DNA of 64,000 nt from Melieria omissa (lineage: Eukaryota; Arthropoda; Insecta; Diptera; Ulidiidae). A model generated the notes under the pieces. The model did no database searches and had not been told where the DNA came from. It was given only the letters and a program-made list of their open reading frames with translations. Shown one piece after another: positions 1 to 9,899 of this stretch; position 1 is the stretch's first letter; every line of letters starts with the position of its first letter. Location of the stretch: NCBI GenBank assembly GCA_963971225.1, contig OZ020269.1:90726783-90790782 (forward strand). The letters are read 5' to 3'. The position numbers and the translations under genes were made by a program.

Positions 1-354
1 CACCACTTACCCTGGTGGATCAGGGACCGATTAACATAACCAACACACAAAGCAATTTAGTCCTATCGACGGTCCATGCTTTCTTGAGTAGAAAACAAAG
101 TATACAAAGAAGGAAAGGGAGTCGGTTGCAAATATTTCAGAAACGTACAGTTTTCATCAAAATCCACAATCGTTGGTAGTTGTGGTTGAAATATATTCAC
201 ATGGGGAAACTGAATCAGACTTCATGCTATAAGATGCTACAGTTTACTTGAAAGCTTGGGTCCTTTTTTGAGAGTGATGACCATTTTGCTACTAGTGAGT
301 TGGTTGGTTGGTTGGTTGGTTCCAGTGACGATGCACCGACATGCCATTACCACT
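1..354. other. Left flank, no gene seen
   Basis: No reading frame with recognisable protein similarity. There is a short (TTGG)n run near 298-322. The segment near 28-47 (ACCGATTAACATAACCAACA) is nearly repeated near 41107-41126, so part of this flank may belong to a dispersed repeat. It is the left side of the target into which LINE copy A inserted. Confidence 0.5.
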
Positions 355-366
355 ATTCCCAGCAGA
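355..366. repeat. Left target-site duplication of LINE copy A
   Basis: ATTCCCAGCAGA here is repeated exactly at 4512-4523, right after the simple-repeat tail of the LINE. A perfect 12-bp match at both ends fits target-primed reverse transcription and a young insertion. Confidence 0.9.
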
Positions 367-371
367 ACTGA

Positions 372-809
372 ACGCTCGCTGAACTGAACGACCTCCCTTT
401 CTTTGAGCTGGGACGGATTCAGTTCAGGGTGCGGCGTGAGCAAGGGACAAAACCGTCAACGACCAGTGAAGGTGGGACGACGACAACCACGACTCCCCAA
501 ATCAGGGTGGATGACGAAAGACCATCCACAAGTCGACAGGCAGCCCTAGTGGTACGGACAGACCGGACCGCGAAAAGGACTGAAAACCGAACTGGCGACA
601 AAACGCCAACACCGTCAACAGTGAGACCTGTAAAGCATGCCTCAACTAAACCCGTCCGGAAGACTCAATTGTCTGGAAAGGATAATCCGTCCAAACAACT
701 GGGCCTTTTGGATAAGTCTGCAAAAACCCCGAGCAGCAATGAACGGGTGCAGACAAGGGGTAGAGGGGGCAAGCGTGCAGGCACTCACACCAAAGCCCCT
801 CACGAATAA
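372..809 (+). CDS. ORF1-like C-terminal tail of LINE copy A (partial)
   Basis: An open frame of about 145 codons runs from the element's 5' boundary to a TAA at 807-809. One base then separates it from the ORF2 ATG at 811, a spacing typical of coupled LINE ORFs. The predicted peptide is basic and low in complexity, rich in Thr, Ser, Lys and Arg, with a Thr run. No CCHC zinc knuckle is visible. The frame lacks an ATG, so this is either the truncated end of a gag-like ORF1 or translated 5' leader. I infer the first from its position only. Confidence 0.45.
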   Translation, partial: TLAELNDLPFFELGRIQFRVRREQGTKPSTTSEGGTTTTTTPQIRVDDERPSTSRQAALVVRTDRTAKRTENRTGDKTPTPSTVRPVKHASTKPVRKTQLSGKDNPSKQLGLLDKSAKTPSSNERVQTRGRGGKRAGTHTKAPHE

Positions 810-810
810 T

Positions 811-3800
811 ATGGAGATTGTTCAGATCAATCTCCATAGGGCACAGGCAGCGTCAGCTGTCTTGGCTAGGACCATCAACACCTACGGTCCTAGCATAGCC
901 CTGGTGCAGGAACCGTGGACCAGCACCAGCAATGAGATCCTGGGCCTCTCGCAGTCAGGTAATGTACTGTGGTGTCAGTCTACTGATAGGCCTAGAACCT
1001 GTATTGTGTTTAATGGCACTTCTTTCTTTCCGTTGACAGATTTTGTTACGCCAGATCTGTGCGCGGCCAAGATCAGTTGCAACTCCAGAGAACTGATCAT
1101 AGCGTCAGCATACTTCCCTGGAGATGTACCTGAATGTCCCACGACCATAGCAGAACAGCTTGTTGCTTATGCTAGGGACAATCGTCTGGAGCTGGTCCTA
1201 GGGTGTGACGCGAACGCCCATCACACTATCTGGGGAAGCACGGATACCAACGCTAGAGGTGAGTCACTATTCGACTATATACTCTCACTAGACTTAAGTA
1301 TATGTAACGTAGGAGATAGTCCGACGTTCATAACTAGAACCAGGGAAGAGGTGCTAGATCTCACCCTAACTACTTCTCTATCGAAATCACTTGTCAGCAA
1401 TTGGCGAGTATCCGAAGAGCCCTCTTGTTCTGACCATAGACATATAAGGTTTAGGTTAGGTGACAAGTCACTGACTGCCGTGTCCTTTAGGCCAAAAAGA
1501 CAGACTGACTGGGACAGCTATTGTCACCAGTTAAGGCACGGCATCACTACACAACTTGGAAACAGAGTTGACACAATAGATAGGCTGGAAGGGGCTTCTA
1601 AAAAACTGCAGGAAGCCGTAGTGAACGCCTATGAAGAGAACTGTCCTTTAAAGACTAAAACCTTTAAAAGACAGACACCTTGGTGGAGCAGTCATCTTAG
1701 CGCGCTAAGGAAGGGAGTACGGAAACTATTCAATAGGGCCAAGCGGAATAACGACTGGCAGACCTACTCCGATGCTCTCACCAATTACAATAAGGAAATA
1801 AAGAAAGCCAAGAGGGAATCTTTTAGACGCTTCTGCGAGGACGTGAACGACGCGAACTCAGGCTGTAGGCTGCAAAAGATTCTGTCAACCGATAAACCCT
1901 GTTCGATTGGATCCCTGTCTAACGAACAGGGGGAAGTCACAAAGAGTGCGCAGGATACATTAGCGCTGCTCACTAAAGTCCACTTTCCGGGATCAGAAAT
2001 AATAGACGACCCCGATCATAATACCCATAGTAGTTGGCAGTCACACTGTCCCAGTAGGCAAGATTGGAGATTGGCCAATCTCATCTGCGAACGCTCGATT
2101 GTAGAATGGGCGATAGGAACGTTCTCCCCGTACAAGGCGGCGGGAAAGGATAAAATCTTCCCGGCGCTGTTACAAAGAGGACTAGACAGTCTGTTGCCCA
2201 TCCTTTCGAAATTATACACATGCAGTTTGGCTTTCGGCTACATTCCGGAGGTATGGAGAACAGTGAATGTTGTATACCTTCCTAAAGCCGGTAAGTCAAA
2301 CAAAAAGGATCCGAAGTCCTTCAGACCTATAAGCCTGATGTCATGTGTACTTAAGGGTATGGAGAAGGTAATAGAGAGATACCTCAGAGACGAAGTCCTT
2401 ATCCGAAATCCTCTAAGTGCACACCAACATGCTTACCGAAAAGGCAGGTCTACGGAAACAGCCCTATCTGCCCTGGTCAGCAAAATCGAAAAATCCCTTG
2501 ACGAGAAAGAAATCTGTTTAGTAGGTTTCCTAGACATAGAGGGGGCTTTCAACAACACCACCTATGAAGCTATAGGATCGGCTTTAGAGGTATTTCAAGT
2601 GCCAACTGCACTTTCAAGATGGATCTCCATGATGCTCAAAAGCAGGCTAATAGAATCCAGCTTACATGGCATCAAGATCCTAGCCAGGACGGTCCGGGGC
2701 TGCCCCCAGGGGGGCGTACTATCTCCTCTACTCTGGTCCATGGTAATAAACGGATTAATCCGCATCCTTTCGGATCGAGGTTACGACGTTATTGCCTATG
2801 CTGATGACCTAGTTATTGCGGTTAGAGGCAAAGACGGGCAGACCGTCTCTGATCTACTACAGGGTGCAATAAGAATTGTAGAAAATTGGTGCGCCGAGCA
2901 GAGTCTATCAGTAAACCCTGATAAGACGATCTTCGTACCGTTCACACTCAAAAGAAAATATGACCTGAGACCGATAAAGGTTTTTGGAAAAGATGTAGGC
3001 TTCGTAAAAGAAGCCAAATACCTTGGGGTAACTCTAGACAGTAAATTGAACTGGAAACCTCACATAGATCGTACTCTTCAGAAGGCGGGCAACGCACTCT
3101 GGACTTGTAAACGAATCTGTGGCAAAAACTGGGGAACGAAACCGATATGGCTTCAAAAAATCTACACCCTAGTCATCCTCCCCATCATTACCTATGGGGC
3201 GATAGTATGGTGGAAAAAAACCACAGAGAAAACGACTGCGAACAGGCTGGAACGGTTGCAAAGAGTAATTAACTCCTGCATCACTGGCTGCCTTCGAACA
3301 ACACCAACAGCTGCTCTCAATGTTATATTGGGAGTTGTGCCGTTGGACCTAACCGTACAAATGACTGCGGTTATTAGTACACATAGACTGATGCATAGTG
3401 GATTCATACCACAGGATCTACATGCAAGCGGTCACCGCTCCATTGTTAAGGAACGGAGGCGAGACGGAAGCTTTTGGTTGCCTCTTGACTCAATGCCTCC
3501 GCGACATATCTTTAACAGGAAATATAAGACACATATACCTAACAGAGTAGACTGGGACAATTCAAAAATCAGTCTTACCTGTGATGACATTATCTGGTAC
3601 ACTGATGGATCCAAGACTGAAGAAGGCACAGGATCTGGGATATACAGTTCCAGTACCCAAATGTCAGTCAGCCTTGGTAGTTTAGCAACCGTCTTCCAAG
3701 CGGAAGTCTGTGCTATCAATCAGTGTGCCATAGAAATCTTGAACCTTCACCCTCATCGGAAAAGGATCATCATAATGTCAGACAGTCAGGCCGCAATAAG

Positions 3801-4428
3801 AGCATTGCACGCGTCGACATTTACTTCTAAGTTGGTATGGGAGACAGCTAATCTTCTCCAACAACTGTCAACAGGGAATCGGGTGATAATACACTGGATC
3901 CCAGCGCATTGCGGCTATGACGGTAATGAGGACGCAGACAGATTGGCAAGGGAGGGAGCTGGAAAGCGACCATTTGGACCCGAACCGATCTTAGGTGTCA
4001 GCAAATCTCATTACAAAGGTTGTATTAAGCAAGAATACTTGATCAAAGCAAATGCAAGATGGTCAAAATCAAGTGGCATGGAATGTACCAAAGCCTTTTT
4101 CCCGCGATACTCAAGCAGAAATGCAAAATTTCTCTTGCGCTTGAGCAGAGCGGAACTAAAACTCATGACAGGGGTAATCAGCGGACACTGTCTGCTAAAC
4201 AAACATAAGACCCGTCTGAAACTAACAGACAGTGAAATATGTAGATTTTGTATGGAGGATGACGAGACTTCCATACACCTGATCACTGAATGCCCGGCCT
4301 TAGTTCATGCAAGAAAGCAAGTACTAGGCAAGGAACTAATACAGACTACTCATTTGTCTGAAATTGATCTCGCAAGAATCAAAATGTTCTTTGAGAAAAT
4401 AGGAGGAAATAGTCTCTTCCAGTACTGA
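811..4428 (+). CDS. LINE ORF2: endonuclease, reverse transcriptase, RNase H
   Basis: This 1205-residue frame has no stops. The endonuclease occupies roughly residues 1-220: N7 in QINLHR, E34 in VQEPW, GCDANAHH around D133 and SDHRHI around 207-212 match the catalytic set of apurinic-type LINE nucleases. The reverse transcriptase spans about 480-760, with D575 in FLDIEGAF, the GCPQGGVLSPLL block at 630-641 and YADD at 663-666. RNase H lies at about 926-1050, with D932 (TDGS), E965, D991 (SDSQA), H1033 and GNEDAD ending at D1043. A cysteine-histidine motif follows (C1144, C1147, H1156, C1161). The protein would nick target DNA, copy its own RNA there and remove the RNA strand. An in-frame ATG at 637 exists, but the one at 811 is preferred: it follows the ORF1 stop by one base and begins at the conserved endonuclease N-terminus. 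All catalytic residues I looked for are present. Confidence 0.93.
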   Translation: MEIVQINLHRAQAASAVLARTINTYGPSIALVQEPWTSTSNEILGLSQSGNVLWCQSTDRPRTCIVFNGTSFFPLTDFVTPDLCAAKISCNSRELIIASAYFPGDVPECPTTIAEQLVAYARDNRLELVLGCDANAHHTIWGSTDTNARGESLFDYILSLDLSICNVGDSPTFITRTREEVLDLTLTTSLSKSLVSNWRVSEEPSCSDHRHIRFRLGDKSLTAVSFRPKRQTDWDSYCHQLRHGITTQLGNRVDTIDRLEGASKKLQEAVVNAYEENCPLKTKTFKRQTPWWSSHLSALRKGVRKLFNRAKRNNDWQTYSDALTNYNKEIKKAKRESFRRFCEDVNDANSGCRLQKILSTDKPCSIGSLSNEQGEVTKSAQDTLALLTKVHFPGSEIIDDPDHNTHSSWQSHCPSRQDWRLANLICERSIVEWAIGTFSPYKAAGKDKIFPALLQRGLDSLLPILSKLYTCSLAFGYIPEVWRTVNVVYLPKAGKSNKKDPKSFRPISLMSCVLKGMEKVIERYLRDEVLIRNPLSAHQHAYRKGRSTETALSALVSKIEKSLDEKEICLVGFLDIEGAFNNTTYEAIGSALEVFQVPTALSRWISMMLKSRLIESSLHGIKILARTVRGCPQGGVLSPLLWSMVINGLIRILSDRGYDVIAYADDLVIAVRGKDGQTVSDLLQGAIRIVENWCAEQSLSVNPDKTIFVPFTLKRKYDLRPIKVFGKDVGFVKEAKYLGVTLDSKLNWKPHIDRTLQKAGNALWTCKRICGKNWGTKPIWLQKIYTLVILPIITYGAIVWWKKTTEKTTANRLERLQRVINSCITGCLRTTPTAALNVILGVVPLDLTVQMTAVISTHRLMHSGFIPQDLHASGHRSIVKERRRDGSFWLPLDSMPPRHIFNRKYKTHIPNRVDWDNSKISLTCDDIIWYTDGSKTEEGTGSGIYSSSTQMSVSLGSLATVFQAEVCAINQCAIEILNLHPHRKRIIIMSDSQAAIRALHASTFTSKLVWETANLLQQLSTGNRVIIHWIPAHCGYDGNEDADRLAREGAGKRPFGPEPILGVSKSHYKGCIKQEYLIKANARWSKSSGMECTKAFFPRYSSRNAKFLLRLSRAELKLMTGVISGHCLLNKHKTRLKLTDSEICRFCMEDDETSIHLITECPALVHARKQVLGKELIQTTHLSEIDLARIKMFFEKIGGNSLFQY

Positions 4429-4511
4429 ATTTGGGTAAGGCACAATAGTTCAAAATGAACGCAGTGCCATAGACAGCCAATGTCTAGCCCCAACCAATCT
4501 AATCTAATCTA
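4429..4511 (+). other. 3' UTR and (AATCT)n tail of LINE copy A
   Basis: The segment downstream of ORF2 is nearly identical to the matching part of copy B (16640-16723), including the block near AATGTCTAGCCCCAA. It ends in a short pentamer run (AATCT). The same kind of tail closes copy C near 43404, so the repeat tail is a family trait. Confidence 0.8.
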
Positions 4512-4523
4512 ATTCCCAGCAGA
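4512..4523. repeat. Right target-site duplication of LINE copy A
   Basis: Exact repeat of 355-366, placed directly after the pentamer tail. Confidence 0.9.
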
Positions 4524-4534
4524 TACTATAAGGT

Positions 4535-5405
4535 ATGTGTTGTCTTCTGGACTATACTTGTATAACCTCTACATATATCCCGTCTGAGAGGTTAATGAAG
4601 GCGTGTACCAAGTTCACGGAGCATTTCGCTGTCGCCTCGGTACTTTGAAAAGTTAGTTTTCCCAGCATTTTTCATCTCCTTCTTGGCAGAAGCTGACAGG
4701 CGCAGAAGGAGTAATGGACGGTTTCCGTCTCTCCCAGTGGCCAATGGCTACTGATAGCTGCTGTTGTTTTTGCCACATCTCGGCCTTTGTTTAAGATCTC
4801 TTCGGTCCTGTTTCTAACACTTTAGGGCCAAAGCGATTTACTGAGGCGTGTAGCGAGTTCACGGAGCATTTCGCTGTCGCCTCGGTACTTTGAATAGTTA
4901 CTTTGCCCAGCATTTTCCATCTCTTTCTTGACAGAAGCTGACAGGCGCAGAAGGAGTAATGGACGGTTTAATTCTCGTTCGAGTTCTCGCAGTTCCCGCA
5001 GTTTTTGCCGCGTGCTCTCCAAGTGATGACTGCCGTTATTTTTGCCATAAATCGGCTTTTGTTTAAGATCTCTGTGATTTTGTTTTAATCACTTTAGCGC
5101 CAAAGCGATTTACTGATTTTGCAGGATTCCATCCTCTGCCACCTAGTGTTGACTTTGGCAAAGAAGTCCTTGGAGACCTCACTCTTAATAGAGCCCAGTG
5201 GGACATAAACCAAAGCGTCTCCCTCTCATCAAGAGTGGAGGTTCATAGAGTCAGGGCATCAGGTCGTTCGTTCCCGTCGATGTTGTTGTGCCCTGGCACT
5301 CATATCAGGGTAACTCTGAACCGATGAGGCAGCTCTGTGAAGACTTGATGATCAAATCGATGAGTCCAGTGCCTTGATCGTGAATAAGCTGTCGGCTAGG
5401 CTACT
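4535..5405 (-). pseudogene. Decayed LINE ORF2 fragment (RNase H to C-terminus)
   Basis: Read on the minus strand, shifted frames give a recognisable order. An RNase H DS..IKALDSS block lies near 5390-5340, then VPGHNNIDGNER near 5300 (matching the HxGxxGNExAD motif), then a FFAKVNTRWQ block near 5160, then KISKSLWP. The last two align with the region after RNase H in the intact LINE at 811-4428. Toward 4600 come a degraded cysteine-histidine region and an LGKLTFQS-type C-terminal stretch. Stops and frameshifts make it clearly non-functional. Part of it has been duplicated in tandem (4595-5113). It belongs to a different, older LINE lineage than copy A. Confidence 0.68.
4595..5113 (-). repeat. 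Tandem duplication of about 250-270 bp inside a LINE remnant
   Basis: 4595-4841 and 4842-5113 are imperfect copies of each other. Both contain the segments GTTCACGGAGCATTTCGCTG and AGCTGACAGGCGCAGAAGGA, and both end near CCAAAGCGATTTACTGA. On the minus strand both encode a peptide with the shared core SKYRGDSEMLREL. It is a segmental duplication within the decayed LINE ORF2. Confidence 0.85.
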
Positions 5406-5418
5406 AGTAAGTAGCAAA

Positions 5419-5520
5419 GTTTAGGTTAGGTTAGGCTAAGACGCACTTAGGCCTCAAAATTAGTCCGTTGTGATACCACCAGAAGAAAGTGATATATCTT
5501 ATTAAAAGTCGGAGAGTCCA
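5419..5520 (-). mobile_element. LINE 3' end with (AACCT)n tail, minus strand
   Basis: The plus strand shows TTAGGTTAGGTTAGG-type repeats followed by GGCCTCA and TTGTGATACCACC. On the minus strand this is a GGTGGTATCACAA box leading into an (AACCT)n tail, the same tail as at 18.1, 41.2, 41.8 and 42.6 kb. Only the 3' UTR seems present. The right boundary is not clear. Confidence 0.6.
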
Positions 5521-5886
5521 TACATCCTTTTGTGAATGTACCCAAGTAATTCCCTGAATTTTACTGAACTGACGTTATCCAAATTGTTGAAGATGGGGAA
5601 GCCTAAGAATTTCCGTCTTCGTTAAGAAAGAGCAGAGTGGCAGAGGAGATGACTTATAATCTCTTCTATTGTGACAGGCCATAAATCAGTAAGAGTTGTT
5701 ATGTCCAATTAAGTAACTTAGAAACGAATTATTTAAATTATTTTTCTATTGAAAAGGTTTTGGGTGTTAGAAGCGAAAGTTTCAATGACTTTAATGGCAC
5801 CACGGCCTTTAAATTTTCAATAAATTCTTAAATCGATAATATCCGCATTAAACCTATGAAAAGTGACCACATAAATATTGCAACGA
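5521..5886. other. Spacer, no gene seen
   Basis: A+T-rich non-coding sequence with no frame or repeat I can assign. It lies between a LINE 3' end and an LTR-like sequence, and the true left end of that LTR may lie in here. Confidence 0.4.
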
Positions 5887-6047
5887 TGAGGCACTCTGTG
5901 CTGTGCTATGCATGAATGCTTTTCCAAGCCTACTTTTGGCATGCATGGCGAGGATGGTTCGCGAAAGGTGATGAGCTGTGCTAGAACAATCGAGATAGAG
6001 AGTACAACTAGAATGTGCAAGAAACATCGACGCGATAAGAAAACAAG

Positions 6048-6055
6048 TATAAAAA
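6048..6055 (+). promoter_or_regulatory. TATA box of LTR-like copy A
   Basis: TATAAAAA followed by a GC-containing stretch inside the LTR-like repeat. The matching place in copy B (near 32762) reads GGATAACGG, so the box has been lost there. Confidence 0.5.
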
Positions 6056-6153
6056 GCAGCGATGTGCAGCGCAGGGAGTCGAGTCTTAGTTGAATAAACA
6101 AAGGGGAAACATGCAATAGTAGTAGTGTAAAGTAGAACAAGTGTAAATTTGTA

Positions 6154-6159
6154 AATAAA
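6154..6159 (+). terminator. Polyadenylation signal of LTR-like copy A
   Basis: AATAAA in a GTAAATAAAG context, kept in copies B (32876-32881) and C (CTAAATAAAG near 44380). Confidence 0.5.
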
Positions 6160-6259
6160 GCGATTGTTGGTTTCTGACTGCGTTTTGCGCTGAGTAATTG
6201 AAGTGGTTTTATTTTCAAACACAATCCAAAACGAGCTTAGAGAAGTCATTGTCGTAACA

Positions 6260-9200
6260 CTATGGAAAATTTTGTCAGTCTAAATATCAATTTGCCTTTT
6301 ATCCATACGTACATTTGTATTTCACTTAAGAAATGTGTATTTTTTAAATAACATTTTGAATTCTTCAAATCATAATGTAATCAAATCCTTTAATTGCTTC
6401 ACACCCGCACACACTTCACACTTTCGAACACTTGAGACAATCATTGAAGCAATCTCGATTACTGGTAATCGCCTTTTGGCAAAGACTGCACTTAAAGCGT
6501 TTAATTTCCATTTCAATTTCACACCCACACATATACACACACATACAAGAATGCATATAAATAAAGCAATGGGAAAGGGAAAACATTTAATTTCAATTTG
6601 CCACTAATCCTTGCCGACTGCAAGGCGCTGCAAACGATTTTTCCACACCAACGCCAACATTTATTCATAGCTCATGGCGAACATTCGGAACGTCAATGTA
6701 TGGTAGAGAATTGCAGAGCAATGGAAAGGGGCACAAAATATGCCAAAATTTTTCTCATTAAATTTCCATTTAGTCAAACGAACGCAAGGCGGACAGTTGA
6801 AAGTGTGGTTGATGAAGCTGACCCGCAGACGAATGAAGAGTGCACTGAAACAGATATATGTAAGAACAAACATACACATAGGCAGACAGACAGAAAGACA
6901 AATGGCGAGTTGTTCGTTGGTGAGCGCTTTAAAACCGCAAACTGTTGCACCGCCTGGCCGCAGCAGCAACCGTCACTTTAAAATGTTAATACAAGGACCA
7001 CTACACACACACACATATATATACTTGTGTATATATGTATGAGTAGCAACAACATGCTCTGGCACTTATGGACACTGCATGCCCTTGCAATACACACACA
7101 CAGACACAAGCAGAGGTGCAGCACAACAACCGTTGGCAGTGCAAGCCGCGTTCGGATAAGCAAGCACACACACACACATACGCACAAACAAACAAACATA
7201 AATACAAACAAAACACCTTAAGCCAGCTTTCACTCAAATGTAACGTCATCTGCATAGCTGCCGCCGACGCCACCTTCGACCGAACAACCGAGTATTGCTG
7301 CCACAGACTGAAGTTTGCCGCCGTTGCTGCTGCTGCCCGGAGAAGTGGCATGCAACCGGGTGTTGGTATTGTTGTTGGCACAACAAAATGCTGCAAAAAT
7401 GATGAAGATGGATTTCCGTCGCACACAAACACACAGACACATTTGTACACTTGTGAGAAAGCTTGAACAGTGCCGCCAGCAACAGCGACTGCCCCCCCCT
7501 CTCCGCTTTGACCGCAGTTCACATGTGTGGTGAGACTTGCAACATCATCGATGTGCATGTGGCTGAGGAGGCACCGGCACCGGTTGTGGCAAGACCAAAA
7601 TTTTGACAGCAAGCAAAATTTTGCAGGCGAGAAGCGCCAAGTGGTGCCAGGCAAAATCTCGGCAGTGTTGAAGAAGCAAGAGAAAAGTAAAATGAAAATC
7701 CAACCCCAGCATCAGATATACGCAAAAACATTGAAATGAAATTGCAGCAACAGCTGTTTGGGGGGGCGAAGCGGAGAAAGTGGAGAGAGGGGAGTGTCAG
7801 TGCAGCACTGCGCAGGTGTTTTGCAGTTTTTATGTGGTGCGCAAGTACTGGTCAAACCGCAGGGCAAGTGCTGTTTGCATGCAAGCGCCAACAACAAAAA
7901 ATAGTAAAATAAACAACAACAACAACAACGCAGACAACAGGCTAGCAGCATCATAGCTTGTGGGCGCTGGGGCCAGCGGCTCGCCTGGTCACATCCGCTT
8001 TCGTGGCTTCTCTGCGCTATTGATGCATAAGCGCTGCTCTTATTGTTGTTGTTGTTGTTGTACATACTCATACATATGCAAATATGTATGCGTGTGTGCG
8101 GCTAGTATTGCAAAATTGGCAATTTGGCGTTGCAACAGCTGCCAACTGCCAACTGCACTCTTTGCATTGGTTGCGTTCAATTTTTGCCCCCAAATCGCCA
8201 AACGCAAATCGCTTACAACAACAAAACACCATCTCCACGTCGCGCCCTGGGCCGCTATTAGGCATCAGACGACGCCTGACGCTGCTCTGCGGCTCAAGTC
8301 GGGCCAAAAATTTGCTTTTATAATTCAGTTTTGAACAGTCACCGCCAACTATGAGACGACTCGGTCGGGGGTGTTTGTGTGTTGGCGCTGCATGTGGCAC
8401 ATGACGTGTGGTCCGGTCGGAAAGATTTTCTGCGCAATTTGCCAAATGCGCGTCGTCAACAGTGCTGAATGCAAGCAAATTGCAATTACAAAAACAAGCA
8501 AGAGAGAGACATGCATTGGAATTTCCCATACACACAACGCACAACGTGGCGTATGAGCGACGTGTGCATGTTGTCGTACGACGAGGGGCGTTTCGTCGAT
8601 TGCAGTTGCAATAAATCAAAATTGATTGCACTTTTGTTGTGGTTGTTATTGTTATTGTTGTTGTTGTTGCAGCATATACCTTTAAATGAGTTTTTGTTGC
8701 TGCTAGTGTTGACATACTGCTGCTGCTGTTGTTGTCATTTTGGTTTTTTTGAATGAGTTTATTTGAGGTGTGACAGTTGCCGCTGCTGGCACAAGCGTCA
8801 ATCGCCTCAAAGTCAGACTTTGTTTGTACCCAAGTGTGATCCTCTGCACACCACAGAGAAAATTGAAATTTTTGGCTTTGACAATTTGGCACTGTTTGTT
8901 GTTATTGATGTTGTTATTGCTGCTGCTGCTATTTTATGAAATTATGATTGACAAATTTTTGCCAGCTTCATTAAAATATGCCTTGAGGCGGAGAAATATT
9001 ATTTTGAGTAAACGATATTTAATTGAATATGAAAACGGTGACAGTGGCGCACGGAAGGGGGGTCCGAAGGGCATTTAAAACTTCAAATAATTGTTTCTTA
9101 CAAAAAGTGTGAGTATCAAATGTGGTTGAGCTCGAAATTTATATACTGAACGCCACTCCCCAAAATGAAATGATCCGTGCGCCACTGAGATATGAGACAT

Positions 9201-9295
9201 TTGCAAATTGACATGAATCAATTATATCTGGTTTTATTAAATTGAATAGAATTTAATGTTGTTGGGAATATTTTAAGTCCAAAGTTTAGATAATT
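6260..9295. other. Non-coding DNA rich in CA and CAA/TTG repeats
   Basis: No supported gene. CA/TG microsatellites occur near 7002-7023 and 7168-7184, and GTT/CAA runs near 7911-7928, 8041-8060 and 8650-8670. Long open frames here, such as a 274-codon one on the minus strand at 8068-8892, are low-complexity by-products of these repeats and match nothing I recognise. The composition is typical of fly intergenic or intronic regulatory DNA. Confidence 0.5.
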
Positions 9296-9585
9296 AAATA
9301 AAATAAAATAAAATAAAATAAAATAAAATAAAATAAAATAAAATAAAATAAAATAATATAAAATAATATAAAATAATATAAAATAATATAAAATAAAATA
9401 AAATAAAATAAAATAAAATAAAATAAAATAAAATAAAATAAAATAAAATAAAATAAAATAAAATAAAATAAAATAAAATAAAATAAAATAAAATAAAATA
9501 AAATAAAATAAAATAAAATAAAATAAAATAAAATAAAATAAAATAAAATAAAATAAAATAAAATAAAATAAAATACAATAAAATA
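9296..9585. repeat. (AAAAT)n pentanucleotide array
   Basis: About 290 bp, near 58 copies, of an A4T-type pentamer. A small block at about 9354-9395 carries AATAT-type variants. It is complementary to the array at 10937-11112. Confidence 0.97.
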
Positions 9586-9849
9586 TCTTTTCAGCTTTAA
9601 AAATATCCAACAAATTTCCACATTTACACTTTTCGTTTAACTTTCTCAAATGCCATAAAACTTCAACAGCAAATCACATTTCACACACAAACAAAAATAT
9701 TCAAACCTTGCAAAACTAAAATTTGGCTTGTTAAATTTGTTTCCCCAAGCGTAAGAAAAAAAATGGCACCAGACAGAGTCAAGCTGCCACAACGTCTCAC
9801 TAACCATGAAAAAAAGTGCGCACAACACCAAAGCAGCTGCAAAGTTTTG

Positions 9850-9899
<50 letters not shown>

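Larger units (their letters stand above)
367..4511 (+). mobile_element. LOA/I-like non-LTR retrotransposon, copy A
   Basis: The element is bounded by a perfect 12-bp target-site duplication. It holds the end of an ORF1-like frame (372-809), a complete ORF2 (811-4428), a short 3' UTR and an (AATCT)n tail in place of poly(A). ORF2 carries apurinic-type endonuclease, reverse transcriptase and RNase H domains plus a C-terminal cysteine-histidine motif, in the order typical of RNase H-bearing I-group clades such as LOA. The 5' end is probably truncated, because the ORF1-like frame runs open to the insertion boundary with no ATG and shows no zinc knuckle. Assignment to LOA is by motif style. The I or Ingi groups are alternatives. 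Confidence 0.88.
5887..6259 (+). mobile_element. Solo LTR-like sequence, copy A
   Basis: It is related to 32588-32979 and, over its 3' part, to 44290-44495. The shared blocks are GTGCTATGCATGAATGCTTT, a GACGCGATAAG box, GTAAATAAAG, and TTATTTTCAA with CACAATCCA. There is a TATA-like box at 6048-6055 and AATAAA at 6154-6159, about 105 bases apart, as expected of U3-R-U5 order. All three copies end near GTAACA. No internal retroviral-type ORF lies beside it, so a solo LTR is likely. The family (BEL or gypsy) is not resolved and the left end is approximate. Confidence 0.6.

Noticed and set aside
5419..5440. TTAGG repeats as interstitial telomere
   Set aside because: Runs are short, directly follow LINE or SINE 3' UTRs, and flies lack TTAGG telomeres; they are element tails.
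8068..8892. 274-codon open frame on the minus strand
   Set aside because: It crosses CAA/GTT and CA repeats, is Thr/Asn/Ser/Cys biased, has overlapping frames on the other strand and resembles no protein I know.
9218..9649. Open frames through the AAAAT array
   Set aside because: Product of the pentamer repeat.
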